DNA from: a virus
Strand: one strand, 5' to 3'
Virus record (IMG/VR): IMGVR_UViG_3300042400_000613
Span: 1-64,000 of that record
Length of the DNA stretch: 64,000 nt
The position numbers and the translations under genes were made by a program. The notes below the pieces were generated by a model. The model saw only the letters and a program-made list of their open reading frames with translations. It was not told the origin of the DNA and made no database searches. Below are positions 9,058 to 19,437 of the stretch, piece after piece (the stretch's first letter is position 1; each line of letters opens with the position of its first letter).

Positions 9058-12000
9058 ATGGCTTCTGGAGTAACATCATCATCTGAAAATAATAAAAAAT
9101 TAATTAGCTCCGGGATAAAGAGCTATATAAATGAATTTACGCTTTTCGATGGAGATGCTTTAAGTGCTAATTATTTTGGCTTATCTCTACCTGCGGAATT
9201 TTTAAAAGGGTCTAATGAAATAGGAATCAACCCAACGCAAAACTTAGTTAAAGGAACTCAAGTTTTTGTTGAAGTCTATGATTCGGAGGGCAACTTAATT
9301 CCACACGAAATAAAAAATGTTGCAAATTCTAATGGATCCGCTATTGTAACTGTTACCATAGGAGATAAGGTACCCATAGGAAATTGCGAAATCTATATAG
9401 CAGGCACAGCTAATTTTGATGTACTAAGAAATAGACGAGTAACAAATATATCTTTCCCTAATATTATATGGGTAGGTAAATTACTGTGCAATACTAAGAA
9501 AAAAACAATAGGAGATATAAAATATACCATACCTCCTAAAGTAGATTTAACCCCCGAAACAAGAGCTTTTCAAAACTTTTCCGGGAGTAGGGCTACAGGA
9601 AGTTGTCATGCAGTTAGTTTATCTTATGTATCCTCCGCACCTCCTTCACAATACTCTTCTAATTATTCATCTAATATACCTGAATTATTTGATGGGAAAC
9701 CTATAGAATCTACTCCTACGGTAAATACATCCGGAAGTTTAGCTAATTCGGGGAATGTTTCTATAACAACAGACGCAAATAATCTTAGCACAATAGTAGC
9801 TAACACAGGTGCTCCGTTTAAAAAAGAAATGGAGAAAGGTACTATATCTTTAACTCCCGATATTTCTAAGTATTTACCCGGTGATTTACCTTCCGGATAT
9901 TCTCCAACAGTTCCCTCTTATACCGCAACAATTGTAGAGGTTATTAGTAACACTCAAATAAAAGTAGATAAACAATTTTTCTATAGAGAGTCTTATGTAA
10001 ATAAAAAAAGAGAATCATCTGAAATTTACATTACAAGATTCGATTCATCCAATATATGTATAGACTATTTTAAAAGCCCTGATACAAGTGATGGACAAAA
10101 GAAGACCGGGTATGCTAAAATATGTGTTAAAAATGCTAAACCTGTTTCCGGAGATGTTGACAGAGTAAAAGTTTCCGCAAAAGCCGCCGGAGGGGTAGGA
10201 AGCCCGGTTAATTTAGGAGAATTTAAAATACCTAAGACAAGTAAATTAACGGATAATTCTTCTTATGATTTTTCCGCTAATGGAGGCATAGAGAATAAGA
10301 AAGTAGGTAATATAAAAGACAGCTCTGATATATCTAACTATTTTGATATTAATAAGTTTAGAAAACAGAGTTCTTCTTATGAAAACATAGGAACTGGCGG
10401 AATAACTACCTCTGCAAATAGCGGGAATATAATAAACGCCTTAGATGTACAACACAATAAGCAAGAAAATGAAGTAGTAAATATAACAGTAAAAGATTCT
10501 TTTATTTCTAAATCGGTTCCGGATACCGAATACACTGTACAAATATCCGCATTTTCCGAAAAAGACGCTAATGGAAAAACTCCACAACTTGATATATACA
10601 TTCAAGGACCGGATGTAGAAAAATCTCCATTGTCTGTAAATAAAGTAAATGCATCCTCTCCATCTGGCACAGCGGAAAAAAATTCATTTGGCACCTTTTT
10701 AGGATCTTTAATAGGTGGTAATAATAAGTCTGAAATAAAAAAGACTTTTACATTTAAAGCTACATCAGAAGATAATATAAAGCCTAATTTTATTATAAAT
10801 GCAGGGCAATGGAATGTTTCTGACATTGATATATTTCCAAGTGCATCAGACGGAGGAACTCCTAATGAATTTTGTATTGATATTCCATTGGATAATTTAC
10901 CAATAGCAAAAATAGATACGGAATATATTTTTGAAATAGAGTATTTAAATGCTAATGGAGTTTCTGCTAATTTTTCTACAAGTGTTTACGGAGTTAAAGT
11001 TAATGTTGATGTTACTATCGACGAACAACTTTTAATAAACACTTTTAATAGTAGTCCTGCATTTCAGGCTTTAATAGCAAGCTCCTCAGGAAAGGGTGAC
11101 AAAGGAGAAAAAGGAGATTTCAAAGGGAGTAAAGGACAGAAGGGGGAGGAAGGGCTTAAGGGAATAAGTGGGTCTAAAGGTGAATTAGGAGATACCGTAT
11201 TTACTGGTTCTTTAAATAGTTGTAATGTTATTACAATTAACCACGGTACAGGTATACAATACCCTGTATTTACTATATACTCCTATGACGGGAACTCCGT
11301 TATCCCCGAAAATTATACTGCCATAGACGAAAATACTATAGAAATAACTTTTGGAGAATGTTTTAAAGGATTTGTTTCTATAGCTGGCGGTGGTGAAAAA
11401 GGGCCGAAAGGAGAAAAAGGAAACTTCAAAGGCTCTCAAGGCAATCAAGGACCAATAGGTTTACAAGGAACTATAGGCTCACAGGGAAATCAAGGTCCGA
11501 CAGGTATTCAAGGAATAATTGGCACACAAGGCAATCAAGGACCAACAGGTTTACAAGGAACTATAGGCTTACAGGGAAATCAAGGTCCGACAGGTATTCA
11601 AGGAACAGTAGGAACTCAAGGTTTCCAAGGCAATCAAGGACCGCAAGGTAATCAAGGCCCTACTGGACTACAGGGTACTACCGGAGGGCAGGGTAATCAA
11701 GGCTCACAAGGAAATCAAGGTCCGACAGGTATTCAAGGAACAATTGGCACACAAGGCAATCAAGGACCACAAGGAAACCAAGGTCTTACCGGTAATCCAA
11801 GTTCTGTAGAAGGGCCGCAGGGCAACCAAGGACCGCAAGGTAATCAGGGAATACAGGGCATACAAGGTACAGTAGGTACACAAGGTTTTCAAGGAATAGT
11901 AGGTACACAAGGTTTCCAAGGCAATCAAGGACCGCAAGGTAATCAGGGTAATCAAGGACTACAAGGTTTTACCGGATTTCAGGGTAATCAAGGACCTCAG

Positions 12001-14043
12001 GGTAATCAAGGCATAACGGGTCTACAAGGAACTATAGGTCAGAAGGGCAGTGTAGGAGATAAAGGAGAAATAGGAGACAAAGGAGACAAAGGATTTTCAG
12101 GATCAGTAGGCCCAACTTGTTTTATTCCGTCTACTAAAATATTAACATTGAATAATGTTTACATAACAATAGAGGAAGCTTTAGTAGGTCAATCAATCAT
12201 GTCTTATAACATAGATAATAAAACACTACAAGAAGATACTATAATATATAAACATGTAGGAAAATCAAATTATTTATATGTTATAAATAATAATATACAA
12301 TGTACTGAAGAACATCCATTTTACGTTAAAGGATGGTATGATAAATATTGGAAAAAAGCTAAAGATTTATCTGTAAACGATGAACTCTTTAATTACAAAA
12401 CACTATCTTATGAAAAGATATCTAATATTTATTCATACGCAACATCTAGTACTGTATATAATTTAAGCGTAGAGAAAAATGAAAATTTTTTTGTAGAAGA
12501 TGTGTTAGTACATAATATGTCATCTCCTGAAAATATAGGAATTTTTGCTCCTAGTCCATCTCCTATACCAAGTTCTAAAATAGGTCCTCCTGGACCTACG
12601 GGGAGTAAGGGAGATAAAGGAGTTAAAGGAGATAAAGGAATTAAAGGAGATTTTAAAGGAAGTAAAGGGGAAATTGGCTATAAAGGATATAAAGGAGATA
12701 AGGGAAGTGAAGGCGATAAAGGGACTAAAGGAAGTATAGGATTTAAAGGCCAACCTGGTTTAAAAGGCGACAAAGGTCAGAAAGGGGATATAGGACCTCA
12801 AGGAAACCAAGGTTCAACAGGACTACAAGGCACAGTAGGTACACAGGGTTTTCAAGGAAGGCAAGGACCACAAGGTAATCAAGGACCAACAGGTTTTCAA
12901 GGAACAGCAGGTACACAAGGTAATCAAGGCCCTACAGGTTTGTCAGGAGTAGGACTTCAAGGCCCTACAGGAGAACCTGGCGGACCGGGACCTCAAGGAA
13001 ACCAAGGTCCAACAGGACTACAAGGTACATTAGGCGCACAGGGTTTTCAAGGAAGACAAGGCCCTAGTATAATAGGCCCACCCGGAACTCCCGGTCCTCA
13101 AGGCAATCAAGGCCCTACAGGTAACCCAAGCTCTGTTGCCGGTCCGCAGGGAAGACAAGGACCTACAGGCTTGTCAGGAGTAGGACTTCAAGGCCCTACG
13201 GGAGAACCCGGCGGAAGCGGTCCTCAAGGATTTACCGGACCTACTGGCGGACTTGGTCCTCAAGGATTTACCGGACCTACTGGTGGAAGCGGTCCTCAAG
13301 GATTTACTGGACCTAGTGGTGGACCCGGACCTCAAGGATTTACTGGACCTAGTGGTGGACCTGGACCTCAAGGATTTACTGGACCTAGTGGTGGACCCGG
13401 ACCAACAGGACCGCAAGGATTTACAGGACTAGCCGGAGTAGGTCCACAAGGAGCAACAGGAGAACCCGGCGGACAAGGCCCTCCCGGACCTGCGGGCTCA
13501 CCTGGACCTACCGGCCCATTAGGACCTACCGGCCCATTAGGACCTACCGGCCCATTAGGACCTACCGGTCCATTAGGACCTACCGGTCCAACTGGTCCAA
13601 CCGGACCAAAGGGAGAGAAAGGGCAAAAAGGAAGTTCATCAGGAGGTCCATTTCCAGCATTCTCAGATAGGAGATTAAAAAAAGATATAGAGGAAATAGA
13701 TTCTGTATTAGAGCAACTATATACGATAAAACCTGTTAATTATAATTGGAACACAGATGAAATGAAAGGTGTTATTTTAGAAGTAAATAAAACATCTTCA
13801 TCTCATAGGATTCCGTCTAACTTAGAAGGTAAAGAAGTGGGTATTATAGCTCAAGATATAACCGACGGACTTAAAACAGGTTTATTAAAAGAGTTTAAGA
13901 TAGAAGGACAAAAAGGAGTTCTAGCTGTTAACTATGATAAACTTTCGGTTTATAATCTAAAAGCTATACAGGAATTATATGATTTAATAAAGGATTTAAC
14001 TAAAAGAGTTACAAAATTAGAAAAAGGAGAAAACTATGAGTAA
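9058..14043 (+). CDS. Giant collagen-like tail fibre with Hint domain and S74 autocleaving chaperone
   Basis: 1661 residues. Order: a globular N-terminus (1 to about 675, probably virion attachment); a short Gly-X-Y block rich in Lys; a small beta module around 713-778 ([16 protein letters not shown]) of a type common in phage tail proteins; a long Gly-X-Y block to about 1019, mostly GNQGPQG/GPTG; a Hint domain 1021-1153; another Gly-X-Y block about 1176-1523; and a C-terminal S74 intramolecular chaperone with the catalytic pair S1536 and K1541 in [10 protein letters not shown]74 domains trimerise fibres and cut themselves off. More than 30 X-Lys-Gly triplets fall in three Lys-rich blocks. 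The protein is almost certainly a trimeric host-recognition fibre. The Hint insertion and Lys density are unusual. Confidence 0.85.
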   Translation: MASGVTSSSENNKKLISSGIKSYINEFTLFDGDALSANYFGLSLPAEFLKGSNEIGINPTQNLVKGTQVFVEVYDSEGNLIPHEIKNVANSNGSAIVTVTIGDKVPIGNCEIYIAGTANFDVLRNRRVTNISFPNIIWVGKLLCNTKKKTIGDIKYTIPPKVDLTPETRAFQNFSGSRATGSCHAVSLSYVSSAPPSQYSSNYSSNIPELFDGKPIESTPTVNTSGSLANSGNVSITTDANNLSTIVANTGAPFKKEMEKGTISLTPDISKYLPGDLPSGYSPTVPSYTATIVEVISNTQIKVDKQFFYRESYVNKKRESSEIYITRFDSSNICIDYFKSPDTSDGQKKTGYAKICVKNAKPVSGDVDRVKVSAKAAGGVGSPVNLGEFKIPKTSKLTDNSSYDFSANGGIENKKVGNIKDSSDISNYFDINKFRKQSSSYENIGTGGITTSANSGNIINALDVQHNKQENEVVNITVKDSFISKSVPDTEYTVQISAFSEKDANGKTPQLDIYIQGPDVEKSPLSVNKVNASSPSGTAEKNSFGTFLGSLIGGNNKSEIKKTFTFKATSEDNIKPNFIINAGQWNVSDIDIFPSASDGGTPNEFCIDIPLDNLPIAKIDTEYIFEIEYLNANGVSANFSTSVYGVKVNVDVTIDEQLLINTFNSSPAFQALIASSSGKGDKGEKGDFKGSKGQKGEEGLKGISGSKGELGDTVFTGSLNSCNVITINHGTGIQYPVFTIYSYDGNSVIPENYTAIDENTIEITFGECFKGFVSIAGGGEKGPKGEKGNFKGSQGNQGPIGLQGTIGSQGNQGPTGIQGIIGTQGNQGPTGLQGTIGLQGNQGPTGIQGTVGTQGFQGNQGPQGNQGPTGLQGTTGGQGNQGSQGNQGPTGIQGTIGTQGNQGPQGNQGLTGNPSSVEGPQGNQGPQGNQGIQGIQGTVGTQGFQGIVGTQGFQGNQGPQGNQGNQGLQGFTGFQGNQGPQGNQGITGLQGTIGQKGSVGDKGEIGDKGDKGFSGSVGPTCFIPSTKILTLNNVYITIEEALVGQSIMSYNIDNKTLQEDTIIYKHVGKSNYLYVINNNIQCTEEHPFYVKGWYDKYWKKAKDLSVNDELFNYKTLSYEKISNIYSYATSSTVYNLSVEKNENFFVEDVLVHNMSSPENIGIFAPSPSPIPSSKIGPPGPTGSKGDKGVKGDKGIKGDFKGSKGEIGYKGYKGDKGSEGDKGTKGSIGFKGQPGLKGDKGQKGDIGPQGNQGSTGLQGTVGTQGFQGRQGPQGNQGPTGFQGTAGTQGNQGPTGLSGVGLQGPTGEPGGPGPQGNQGPTGLQGTLGAQGFQGRQGPSIIGPPGTPGPQGNQGPTGNPSSVAGPQGRQGPTGLSGVGLQGPTGEPGGSGPQGFTGPTGGLGPQGFTGPTGGSGPQGFTGPSGGPGPQGFTGPSGGPGPQGFTGPSGGPGPTGPQGFTGLAGVGPQGATGEPGGQGPPGPAGSPGPTGPLGPTGPLGPTGPLGPTGPLGPTGPTGPTGPKGEKGQKGSSSGGPFPAFSDRRLKKDIEEIDSVLEQLYTIKPVNYNWNTDEMKGVILEVNKTSSSHRIPSNLEGKEVGIIAQDITDGLKTGLLKEFKIEGQKGVLAVNYDKLSVYNLKAIQELYDLIKDLTKRVTKLEKGENYE
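12118..12516 (+). other. Hint (intein-like / BIL type A-like) domain inside the collagen fibre
   Basis: Residues 1021-1153 start with [10 protein letters not shown] (intein block A with nucleophilic Cys), contain [10 protein letters not shown] (block with the conserved His) and DLSVNDEL, and end with [16 protein letters not shown] then VLVHN. The ending is typical of bacterial intein-like and pretoxin Hint domains, and the last Asn is the cyclising residue. There is no homing-endonuclease insertion at about 133 residues. The next residue is Met, not Cys/Ser/Thr, so canonical splicing is unlikely. N- or C-terminal cleavage, or transfer of the upstream part to another nucleophile, is more plausible. 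Confidence 0.85.
13222..13575 (+). repeat. Direct tandem repeats encoding Gly-X-Y blocks (36-bp and 18-bp units)
   Basis: Five copies of a 36-bp unit (Pro-Gln-Gly-Phe-Thr-Gly-Pro-x-Gly-Gly-x-Gly) start at 13222, 13258, 13294, 13330 and 13366. Four near-identical 18-bp units (Gly-Pro-Thr-Gly-Pro-Leu) start at 13504, 13522, 13540 and 13558. Codon choice is nearly identical between copies, so the DNA itself is repetitive. Slippage or unequal recombination would change fibre length in frame. Confidence 0.9.
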
Positions 14044-14668
14044 ATTAAGAAATGTAGAAGCGGTAAAAAAACTTCTAATAGGAGAACACAAAACCCAGAA
14101 TAGAACAACTATAGGATATAGAAAGAAGGAAGATTCCGAAATAAGAAAAGTAGGAGATATATGGGAAGATGTTTCACCTATGGGTCATGTAACCGAATGG
14201 GAACAAAGAGATGGGTATAAAGTAAAAAGATCTAAAGGAGTTAGAGAAATACTAAAAGAATTAGACAGCATAAGTAAATTTCCTAATTGTTTAGATACAT
14301 GTGAAGGCAAACTTTTCGGTCAAGCAGATTATAAATTAGGAAAAAAGACAGGAAGATGTTTGGAATGTACAATAAAATATGAAGCAGACTTAAAGCTAAG
14401 TGGAAAATTTGATACTTATGTTCATGATAAAAAGAAAGAGAATGCAGTATCATTTTTAAAAGAGGCATCTAAAGAAGTAGAAGTTTTATTAGGATCATTT
14501 GACAACATGGGATATTCTCATGCAGACGGATCTATTGAAAAATGGTCAATTGAAAATAAAGAATCATTTTTAGATAAGATTAGATCTGATTTTAATAATT
14601 TAAGAAATGATATCATGGAAACATATAATATAAATGAAGAAGATTTAAATATAGATGTCAACAAATAA
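14036..14668 (+). CDS. Conserved phage protein with Cys cluster, upstream of terminase
   Basis: 210 residues; its ATG overlaps the fibre stop and its end overlaps the terminase start. The N-terminal part has a [11 protein letters not shown] and [10 protein letters not shown] segment that I recall from T4-like marine phages next to terminase. A possible zinc site follows: C-x3-C ([10 protein letters not shown]) and C-x2-C ([11 protein letters not shown]). The C-terminus is charged and probably helical. Position suggests a terminase small subunit (gp16 analogue), but no helix-turn-helix is obvious and the size and Cys cluster differ from T4 gp16. Function is not established. Confidence 0.55.
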   Translation: MSKLRNVEAVKKLLIGEHKTQNRTTIGYRKKEDSEIRKVGDIWEDVSPMGHVTEWEQRDGYKVKRSKGVREILKELDSISKFPNCLDTCEGKLFGQADYKLGKKTGRCLECTIKYEADLKLSGKFDTYVHDKKKENAVSFLKEASKEVEVLLGSFDNMGYSHADGSIEKWSIENKESFLDKIRSDFNNLRNDIMETYNINEEDLNIDVNK

Positions 14669-16235
14669 AGTAAAACTAGCAATAGCTCAGGAGTATAAAA
14701 AATGTGCAAAAGATTCAACTTATTTCACTAAAAAATACTGCAAAATAGAGCATCCTACAAAAGGACGTATATTATTTGGTCTTTATCCATTCCAAGAGAC
14801 CACATTAGAAAAGATGCATAATGAAAGGTATATTATCATAAACAAAGGAAGGCAGTTAGGAATATCAACTTTATCAGCTGCATTCATTTTGCATAGTATG
14901 ATATTTAACAGCGGGTATAAAGTTCTTATTATTGCAACCAAACAAGATGTAGCAAAAAATCTAGTCCATAAGATTAGATTGATGCATGATTTTTTACCTT
15001 CATGGCTAAAACAAGAGACATTGGAGGACAATAAAATGATGCTTAGATTTAAAAATAATGGATCTAGTGTTAAAGCAGTATCATCAAGTCCTGATTCTGC
15101 AAGATCTGAAGCATTGTCTTTACTAGTTATAGATGAAGCAGCTCACATTTCTAATTCGGAAGAAATTTGGACAGCTGCACAATCTACATTAGCGACGGGA
15201 GGTAGTTGTATATTACTATCCACACCTAATGGAGTAGGTAATTTATTTCATAGAGTTTGGCAGGAATCTTTAAATGGGGGAGATTTTACTTCTATATTTT
15301 TACCATGGACTGTCCATCCGGAAAGAGATTGGAAGTGGCGAAAGGAACAAGACATATTACTAGGAGAAAAAGCAGCAGCCCAAGAATGTGATGGTGACTT
15401 CTTGACATCCGGACATACTGTGGTAGATGGTAGTATTTTAGTATGGTATGAGAATAATTACGTAAAAGACCCAATAGAAAAAAGAGGTGAGACTGGAGAT
15501 TTATGGGTCTGGAAATATCCTGAAAGTGATTGTACTTATGTTGTATGTGCAGATGTATCTAGGGGAGATTCTTCTGACTTTTCTGCTTTTCATGTTTTAA
15601 ATATAGAAACATTAGAACAAGTTGCAGAATTTAAGAGTATGATTGGCACCACCGAATTTGGACATTTATTAATGAGTATAGCTTCTGAATACAACGGAGC
15701 TTTACTTGCCATTGAGAATGCGTATGTTGGCTGGGCAGTTCTACAAACTATTATAGATTTAGGATACCAGAATCTGTATTATACTTTCAGAAACGATCCT
15801 TTTGTAGACCCTGATGTACATGTTAACATAAATCAAGACTATTTACTTAAGGATAACATGGTTCCAGGATTTACTACTTCTACAAAAACAAGACCCGTAA
15901 TGATTTCTAAATTAGAGACATATTATAGAGAAAAATCCCCAATAGTATATAGTAAGAGATTGATACAGGAATTGTTTACTTTTGTTTGGAAAGACCACAA
16001 AGCAGAAGCTAGAGATGGATATAATGACGACTTAGTTATGTCTTTTGCTATTGGACTTTGGGTTAGAGACACTTCCTTAAAAATGAAAACTTTGGGCTTA
16101 AGTTTCTCTAGGTCTTTGCTAAATAATACAACAAAAACGATATACACTCCAAGTAACTCAAATAAAGTACATGACTCTTGGTCTATGAAAACTAGAAACA
16201 ATGAATCAGAGAGTCTAACTTGGCTTATAAAATAA
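14655..16235 (+). CDS. terL: Terminase large subunit (T4 gp17-like)
   Basis: 526 residues. The ATPase half has a Walker A-like NKGRQLGIST (63-72), Walker B LLVIDEAAH with D160/E161, and the coupling motif STPNG. The RNase H-fold nuclease half has D300 in VVCADVSRGDSSDFSAF, an acidic ENAYVG segment, and D458/D459 in GYNDDLVMSFA, the three acidic sites that hold metal. This motor pumps DNA into the prohead through the portal encoded next, and cuts concatemers. The start overlaps the preceding gene by 14 bases. Length and motif order match gp17. Confidence 0.95.
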   Translation: MSTNKVKLAIAQEYKKCAKDSTYFTKKYCKIEHPTKGRILFGLYPFQETTLEKMHNERYIIINKGRQLGISTLSAAFILHSMIFNSGYKVLIIATKQDVAKNLVHKIRLMHDFLPSWLKQETLEDNKMMLRFKNNGSSVKAVSSSPDSARSEALSLLVIDEAAHISNSEEIWTAAQSTLATGGSCILLSTPNGVGNLFHRVWQESLNGGDFTSIFLPWTVHPERDWKWRKEQDILLGEKAAAQECDGDFLTSGHTVVDGSILVWYENNYVKDPIEKRGETGDLWVWKYPESDCTYVVCADVSRGDSSDFSAFHVLNIETLEQVAEFKSMIGTTEFGHLLMSIASEYNGALLAIENAYVGWAVLQTIIDLGYQNLYYTFRNDPFVDPDVHVNINQDYLLKDNMVPGFTTSTKTRPVMISKLETYYREKSPIVYSKRLIQELFTFVWKDHKAEARDGYNDDLVMSFAIGLWVRDTSLKMKTLGLSFSRSLLNNTTKTIYTPSNSNKVHDSWSMKTRNNESESLTWLIK

Positions 16236-16239
16236 AAAC

Positions 16240-18165
16240 ATGGATAATTCAATACAGGCAAAACTAAAGCGATTATTCTCTACGCAAGTGATTGTTAGAA
16301 GAATTGGAAAAGACAGAATTAAAGTTATTGATACCTCTAGGCTACAAGGCGCAGGTACTAAAGATAAAGTCGGATACGCTGACAGATTCTCTGGTTTACA
16401 TACATCTAGGCAATACGGGTATTCTCCTAACAACAACACCATAAATTTTCACTCTTCAAAGTTACAGATATTTACAGACTATGAAGCCATGGACACAGAT
16501 CCAATCATAGCCTCTGCATTAGATATTTATGCAGACGAAAGTACGGTAATGTCAGTAGAGGGAGATTTGTTAAATATTAGTACTCCAAATGAGAACATTA
16601 AAAAAATACTCTATAATTTATTTTACGATATCTTAAATATAGATTACAACCTATGGAGTTGGACAAGATCTTTATGTAAGTATGGAGATTTCTATTTGTA
16701 TTTAGATATCGAAGAAGGTCTTGGTATAAAAAACGTTGTTCCTTTATCAGCCTACGAAGTTAGAAGGGTGGAAGGAACAAATCCAGAAAATCCTTATGAA
16801 GTTAAATTTATATACGAAGGATTACACACTACTCAAATGAGTCCGATTGTATATAGAAATGATGAAAGAAAAAATAAAGAATTAGATTATCATGAAATAG
16901 CCCATTTTAGATTATTATCTGATAGTAATTTTTTACCTTACGGTAGAAGTCAAATAGAACCTGCAAGAAAGATTTTTAAAATGCTTACTTTGATGGAGGA
17001 CGCTATGTTAATTCATAGAATCATGAGAGCCCCGGAAAGAAGAATTTTCAAGATAAATGTAGGAAGTATTCCGCCTAATGAAGTAGATAACTACATGTCT
17101 ACTATTATATCGGCAATGAAGAAAACCCCTTATGTCGATGAAAAAACAGGAGATTATAACCTAAAATTTAATCTTCAGAACATGTTAGAGGATTATTACC
17201 TACCAGTTAGAGGAAAAGATGCGAGTAGTGAAATAACAACATTACCGGGTTTAGGCAATCAAGGTTTCATGGATGATATCGAGTACGTCAGAAATAGAAT
17301 GATGGCTGCTTTAAAAATTCCTAAGCCATTTTTAGGGTATGATAAAGACACGGAAGGTAAGTCTATGATTGCTGCCGAGGATGTTAGATTCGCTAGAACT
17401 ATAGAAAGGATTCAGAAAATAATTGTATCGGAGTTAAATAAGATTGCTATCATTCACTTATATACTCAAGGATATAAGAATGAGGAATTGATTGATTTCT
17501 CTCTTTCTCTAAATAATCCATCTTTAGTTTATGAAAGACAAAAGGTAGAAATACTAACAGAGAAAATGAATTTAGCTTTAGTTATGCAAGATTCTAAATT
17601 ATTCTCTAGGAAATATATACATGAAAACTTATTTAAATTATCAGAATCAGAAAGATTAACAGAGGAAGAATTGATTATTGAGGATTTGATGACTACTTTT
17701 AGACACTCTCAAATAGAAACGGAGGGCAATGATCCCAAACTATCAGGACAAAGTTTTGGTACTCCACATGATATGATGTCATTAAAGTTAGCTTCTAAAG
17801 GAAATGAAGTAGATGCAATGTCATTTGACGATGGAGAAGAGTTAGAATTTGCAGACAAGGAGGATAATCGAGGAAGACCTAAGAGAATTGGTACATTCGG
17901 CACAAAAGATGACACAGTTAATGGTAGAGATTCTATGGGAGACCGAGATATGAAATCTAACTTAGAAGGAGAAAGAGACCCTTTAAAAGCTAGAAAAAGA
18001 GAGAATCCGGTAAATTTAGAGTCAAAACTAGTAAATTCTCTCAGGAGACAATTTGATAGTGGTATAGGAAACAAGAATCTAATTATCGAAAAATCATTTA
18101 AAGAAAACGAAAAAGCAGCAGGCACAGATTTGCTAAGTGAAAATAACTTGTTAGATTTAGAGTGA
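16240..18165 (+). CDS. gp20: Portal vertex protein (T4 gp20-like)
   Basis: 641 residues, ATG five bases after the terminase stop. It follows T4 gp20-family landmarks: TDPIIASALDIYADES near residue 85, LPYGRSQIEPARKIFK, an APERRIFKINVG segment, GLGNQGFMDDIEYVRNRM, and KIPKPFLGYDKDTEGKS. The C-terminal 120 residues are charged and low in complexity. The dodecameric portal forms the packaging channel and the head-neck junction. Longer than T4 gp20 (524 residues), the excess being mainly the C-terminal tail. Confidence 0.92.
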   Translation: MDNSIQAKLKRLFSTQVIVRRIGKDRIKVIDTSRLQGAGTKDKVGYADRFSGLHTSRQYGYSPNNNTINFHSSKLQIFTDYEAMDTDPIIASALDIYADESTVMSVEGDLLNISTPNENIKKILYNLFYDILNIDYNLWSWTRSLCKYGDFYLYLDIEEGLGIKNVVPLSAYEVRRVEGTNPENPYEVKFIYEGLHTTQMSPIVYRNDERKNKELDYHEIAHFRLLSDSNFLPYGRSQIEPARKIFKMLTLMEDAMLIHRIMRAPERRIFKINVGSIPPNEVDNYMSTIISAMKKTPYVDEKTGDYNLKFNLQNMLEDYYLPVRGKDASSEITTLPGLGNQGFMDDIEYVRNRMMAALKIPKPFLGYDKDTEGKSMIAAEDVRFARTIERIQKIIVSELNKIAIIHLYTQGYKNEELIDFSLSLNNPSLVYERQKVEILTEKMNLALVMQDSKLFSRKYIHENLFKLSESERLTEEELIIEDLMTTFRHSQIETEGNDPKLSGQSFGTPHDMMSLKLASKGNEVDAMSFDDGEELEFADKEDNRGRPKRIGTFGTKDDTVNGRDSMGDRDMKSNLEGERDPLKARKRENPVNLESKLVNSLRRQFDSGIGNKNLIIEKSFKENEKAAGTDLLSENNLLDLE

Positions 18166-18232
18166 TTTAGATAAACATTACAATATTTATTTAAAATAAT
18201 TTCTTTTAATAAGAAATTCACAACTATAAAAA

Positions 18233-19066
18233 ATGAAGAAAATAAAACACAAAAAGCACCGGAATACGGGATTGATTTTTGAAATGCTAGTGAAAAAAAT
18301 GACTAGCAATGTATTACAAGGAGAAGGGATAAATGAAATATCCTCAATTATAAAAAAACACTTTTCAAACAATTCACAGATTAGACAGGAGTTGACGTTC
18401 TACCAAATGTTAACTAAAGAGAAAGTAAATAGTCCTAACCTCGCTAATGAATTAATTGAATCCATAAAAGAAGCTAGAAACTCCTTAGACCTCGAAAAAT
18501 TGAATAAGGAGAAATATAGATTATACAAAGACATTACATCATATTTCGGCGGGGATTCTTTCTTTGACATAAAAGTAGAGAACTATCAAAACTATGCTAG
18601 CATCTATACATTATTCGAGTACAATCAATCAGATAATCCTCCAGTAATGGTTTCAAATAAACAGAATCTAATAGAATGTATATGCAATGTAGAATCATCT
18701 AATACCATGTCATCTGAATACTTAACAGAATCAGAAGATATTAGATTGTCAGCATTTGAGATAATGATTGAAAAGTATAATGATAAATACAATGGTCTAT
18801 TAAGTGAGCAAAAAACATTATTAGGCAATTATATAAACATGGAGACATCATCAGATGAATTTAAAACATTTATTACATCTGAAACAAGTAGATTGAAAGA
18901 ATCCATTAATAGCATTATTCCTAATGTTGAAAATGTAGCATCAGCAAATAAGTTAAATGAAATGATTGATGTCTTAGATCAAGTTAATAATGCAAAATAT
19001 ATTACAGAAGATCATATACATGTTATTATGAAATATTATGAGTTTGTAAATGTTATAGCAAAGTGA
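18233..19066 (+). CDS. Unknown head-module protein between portal and protease
   Basis: 277 residues starting MKKIKHKKHRNTGLIFEMLV; the KHRNTGLIFEMLV segment recurs in T4-like marine phages at this position as I recall it. No catalytic motif, signal peptide or membrane segment is visible; the protein looks mostly helical. In T4 the portal is followed by the small prohead core genes 67 and 68, so a core or assembly function is plausible, but this is not recognisably homologous to them. A 67-bp gap upstream contains TATTTATT at 18184, one of the recurring intergenic motifs. Confidence 0.55.
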   Translation: MKKIKHKKHRNTGLIFEMLVKKMTSNVLQGEGINEISSIIKKHFSNNSQIRQELTFYQMLTKEKVNSPNLANELIESIKEARNSLDLEKLNKEKYRLYKDITSYFGGDSFFDIKVENYQNYASIYTLFEYNQSDNPPVMVSNKQNLIECICNVESSNTMSSEYLTESEDIRLSAFEIMIEKYNDKYNGLLSEQKTLLGNYINMETSSDEFKTFITSETSRLKESINSIIPNVENVASANKLNEMIDVLDQVNNAKYITEDHIHVIMKYYEFVNVIAK

Positions 19067-19437
19067 AAAATATAAAAAATAATAAAGAAGCATTCATGAA
19101 ATACCTATTTGAGTCTTTAAATAAAAGTTTTAAAGTGGGTGGCCCCGCCGAATCTTCTTCCAAATACTTACCTATTGACGACGAGGATGGAGTTAAAACT
19201 GAAATGAATGTAACAAGTAATCTGGATGGTGGTGAAGGCCCTCCAAGAACTCCTCTAGTATTCAAAAGAAGAAAACCTGAGACAAAGGAAAAACCTTACA
19301 AGTTCATAAAGAAAACAACTTTCAATAAAATAGAGAGGGATAAAGAAAAACAAAAATCCACTCCATTTTTAAAACAAGAATCCGTAATAAATTTCATAGA
19401 CGAATTCTTAAAAAATATAAATAATGGCACAAAATAG
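19063..19437 (+). CDS. Small unknown protein in the head module
   Basis: 124 residues from a GTG at 19063 that overlaps the preceding stop; an ATG at 19096 (giving MKYLFESLNKSFK) is an alternative start and I cannot decide between them. Basic and Pro/Lys-rich, probably disordered, with a C-terminal helix (VINFIDEFLKNI). It overlaps the protease gene by 14 bases. Position parallels the T4 prohead core proteins gp67/gp68, but there is no sequence match I can claim. Confidence 0.5.
   Translation: MKNIKNNKEAFMKYLFESLNKSFKVGGPAESSSKYLPIDDEDGVKTEMNVTSNLDGGEGPPRTPLVFKRRKPETKEKPYKFIKKTTFNKIERDKEKQKSTPFLKQESVINFIDEFLKNINNGTK

Noticed and set aside
12118-12516. A canonical splicing intein
   Set aside because: The residue after the terminal His-Asn is Met, and no homing nuclease is present; Hint/BIL-like is the safer call.
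11212-13416. Several minus-strand open frames opposite the collagen-like fibre
   Set aside because: They are low-complexity mirrors of Gly-X-Y codons (Ser/Arg or Leu/Thr repeats), with no independent start context; shadows of the real gene.
11440-13640. Regularly spaced repeats that could suggest a CRISPR array
   Set aside because: Repeats are contiguous coding Gly-X-Y units with no spacers, inside a long frame.
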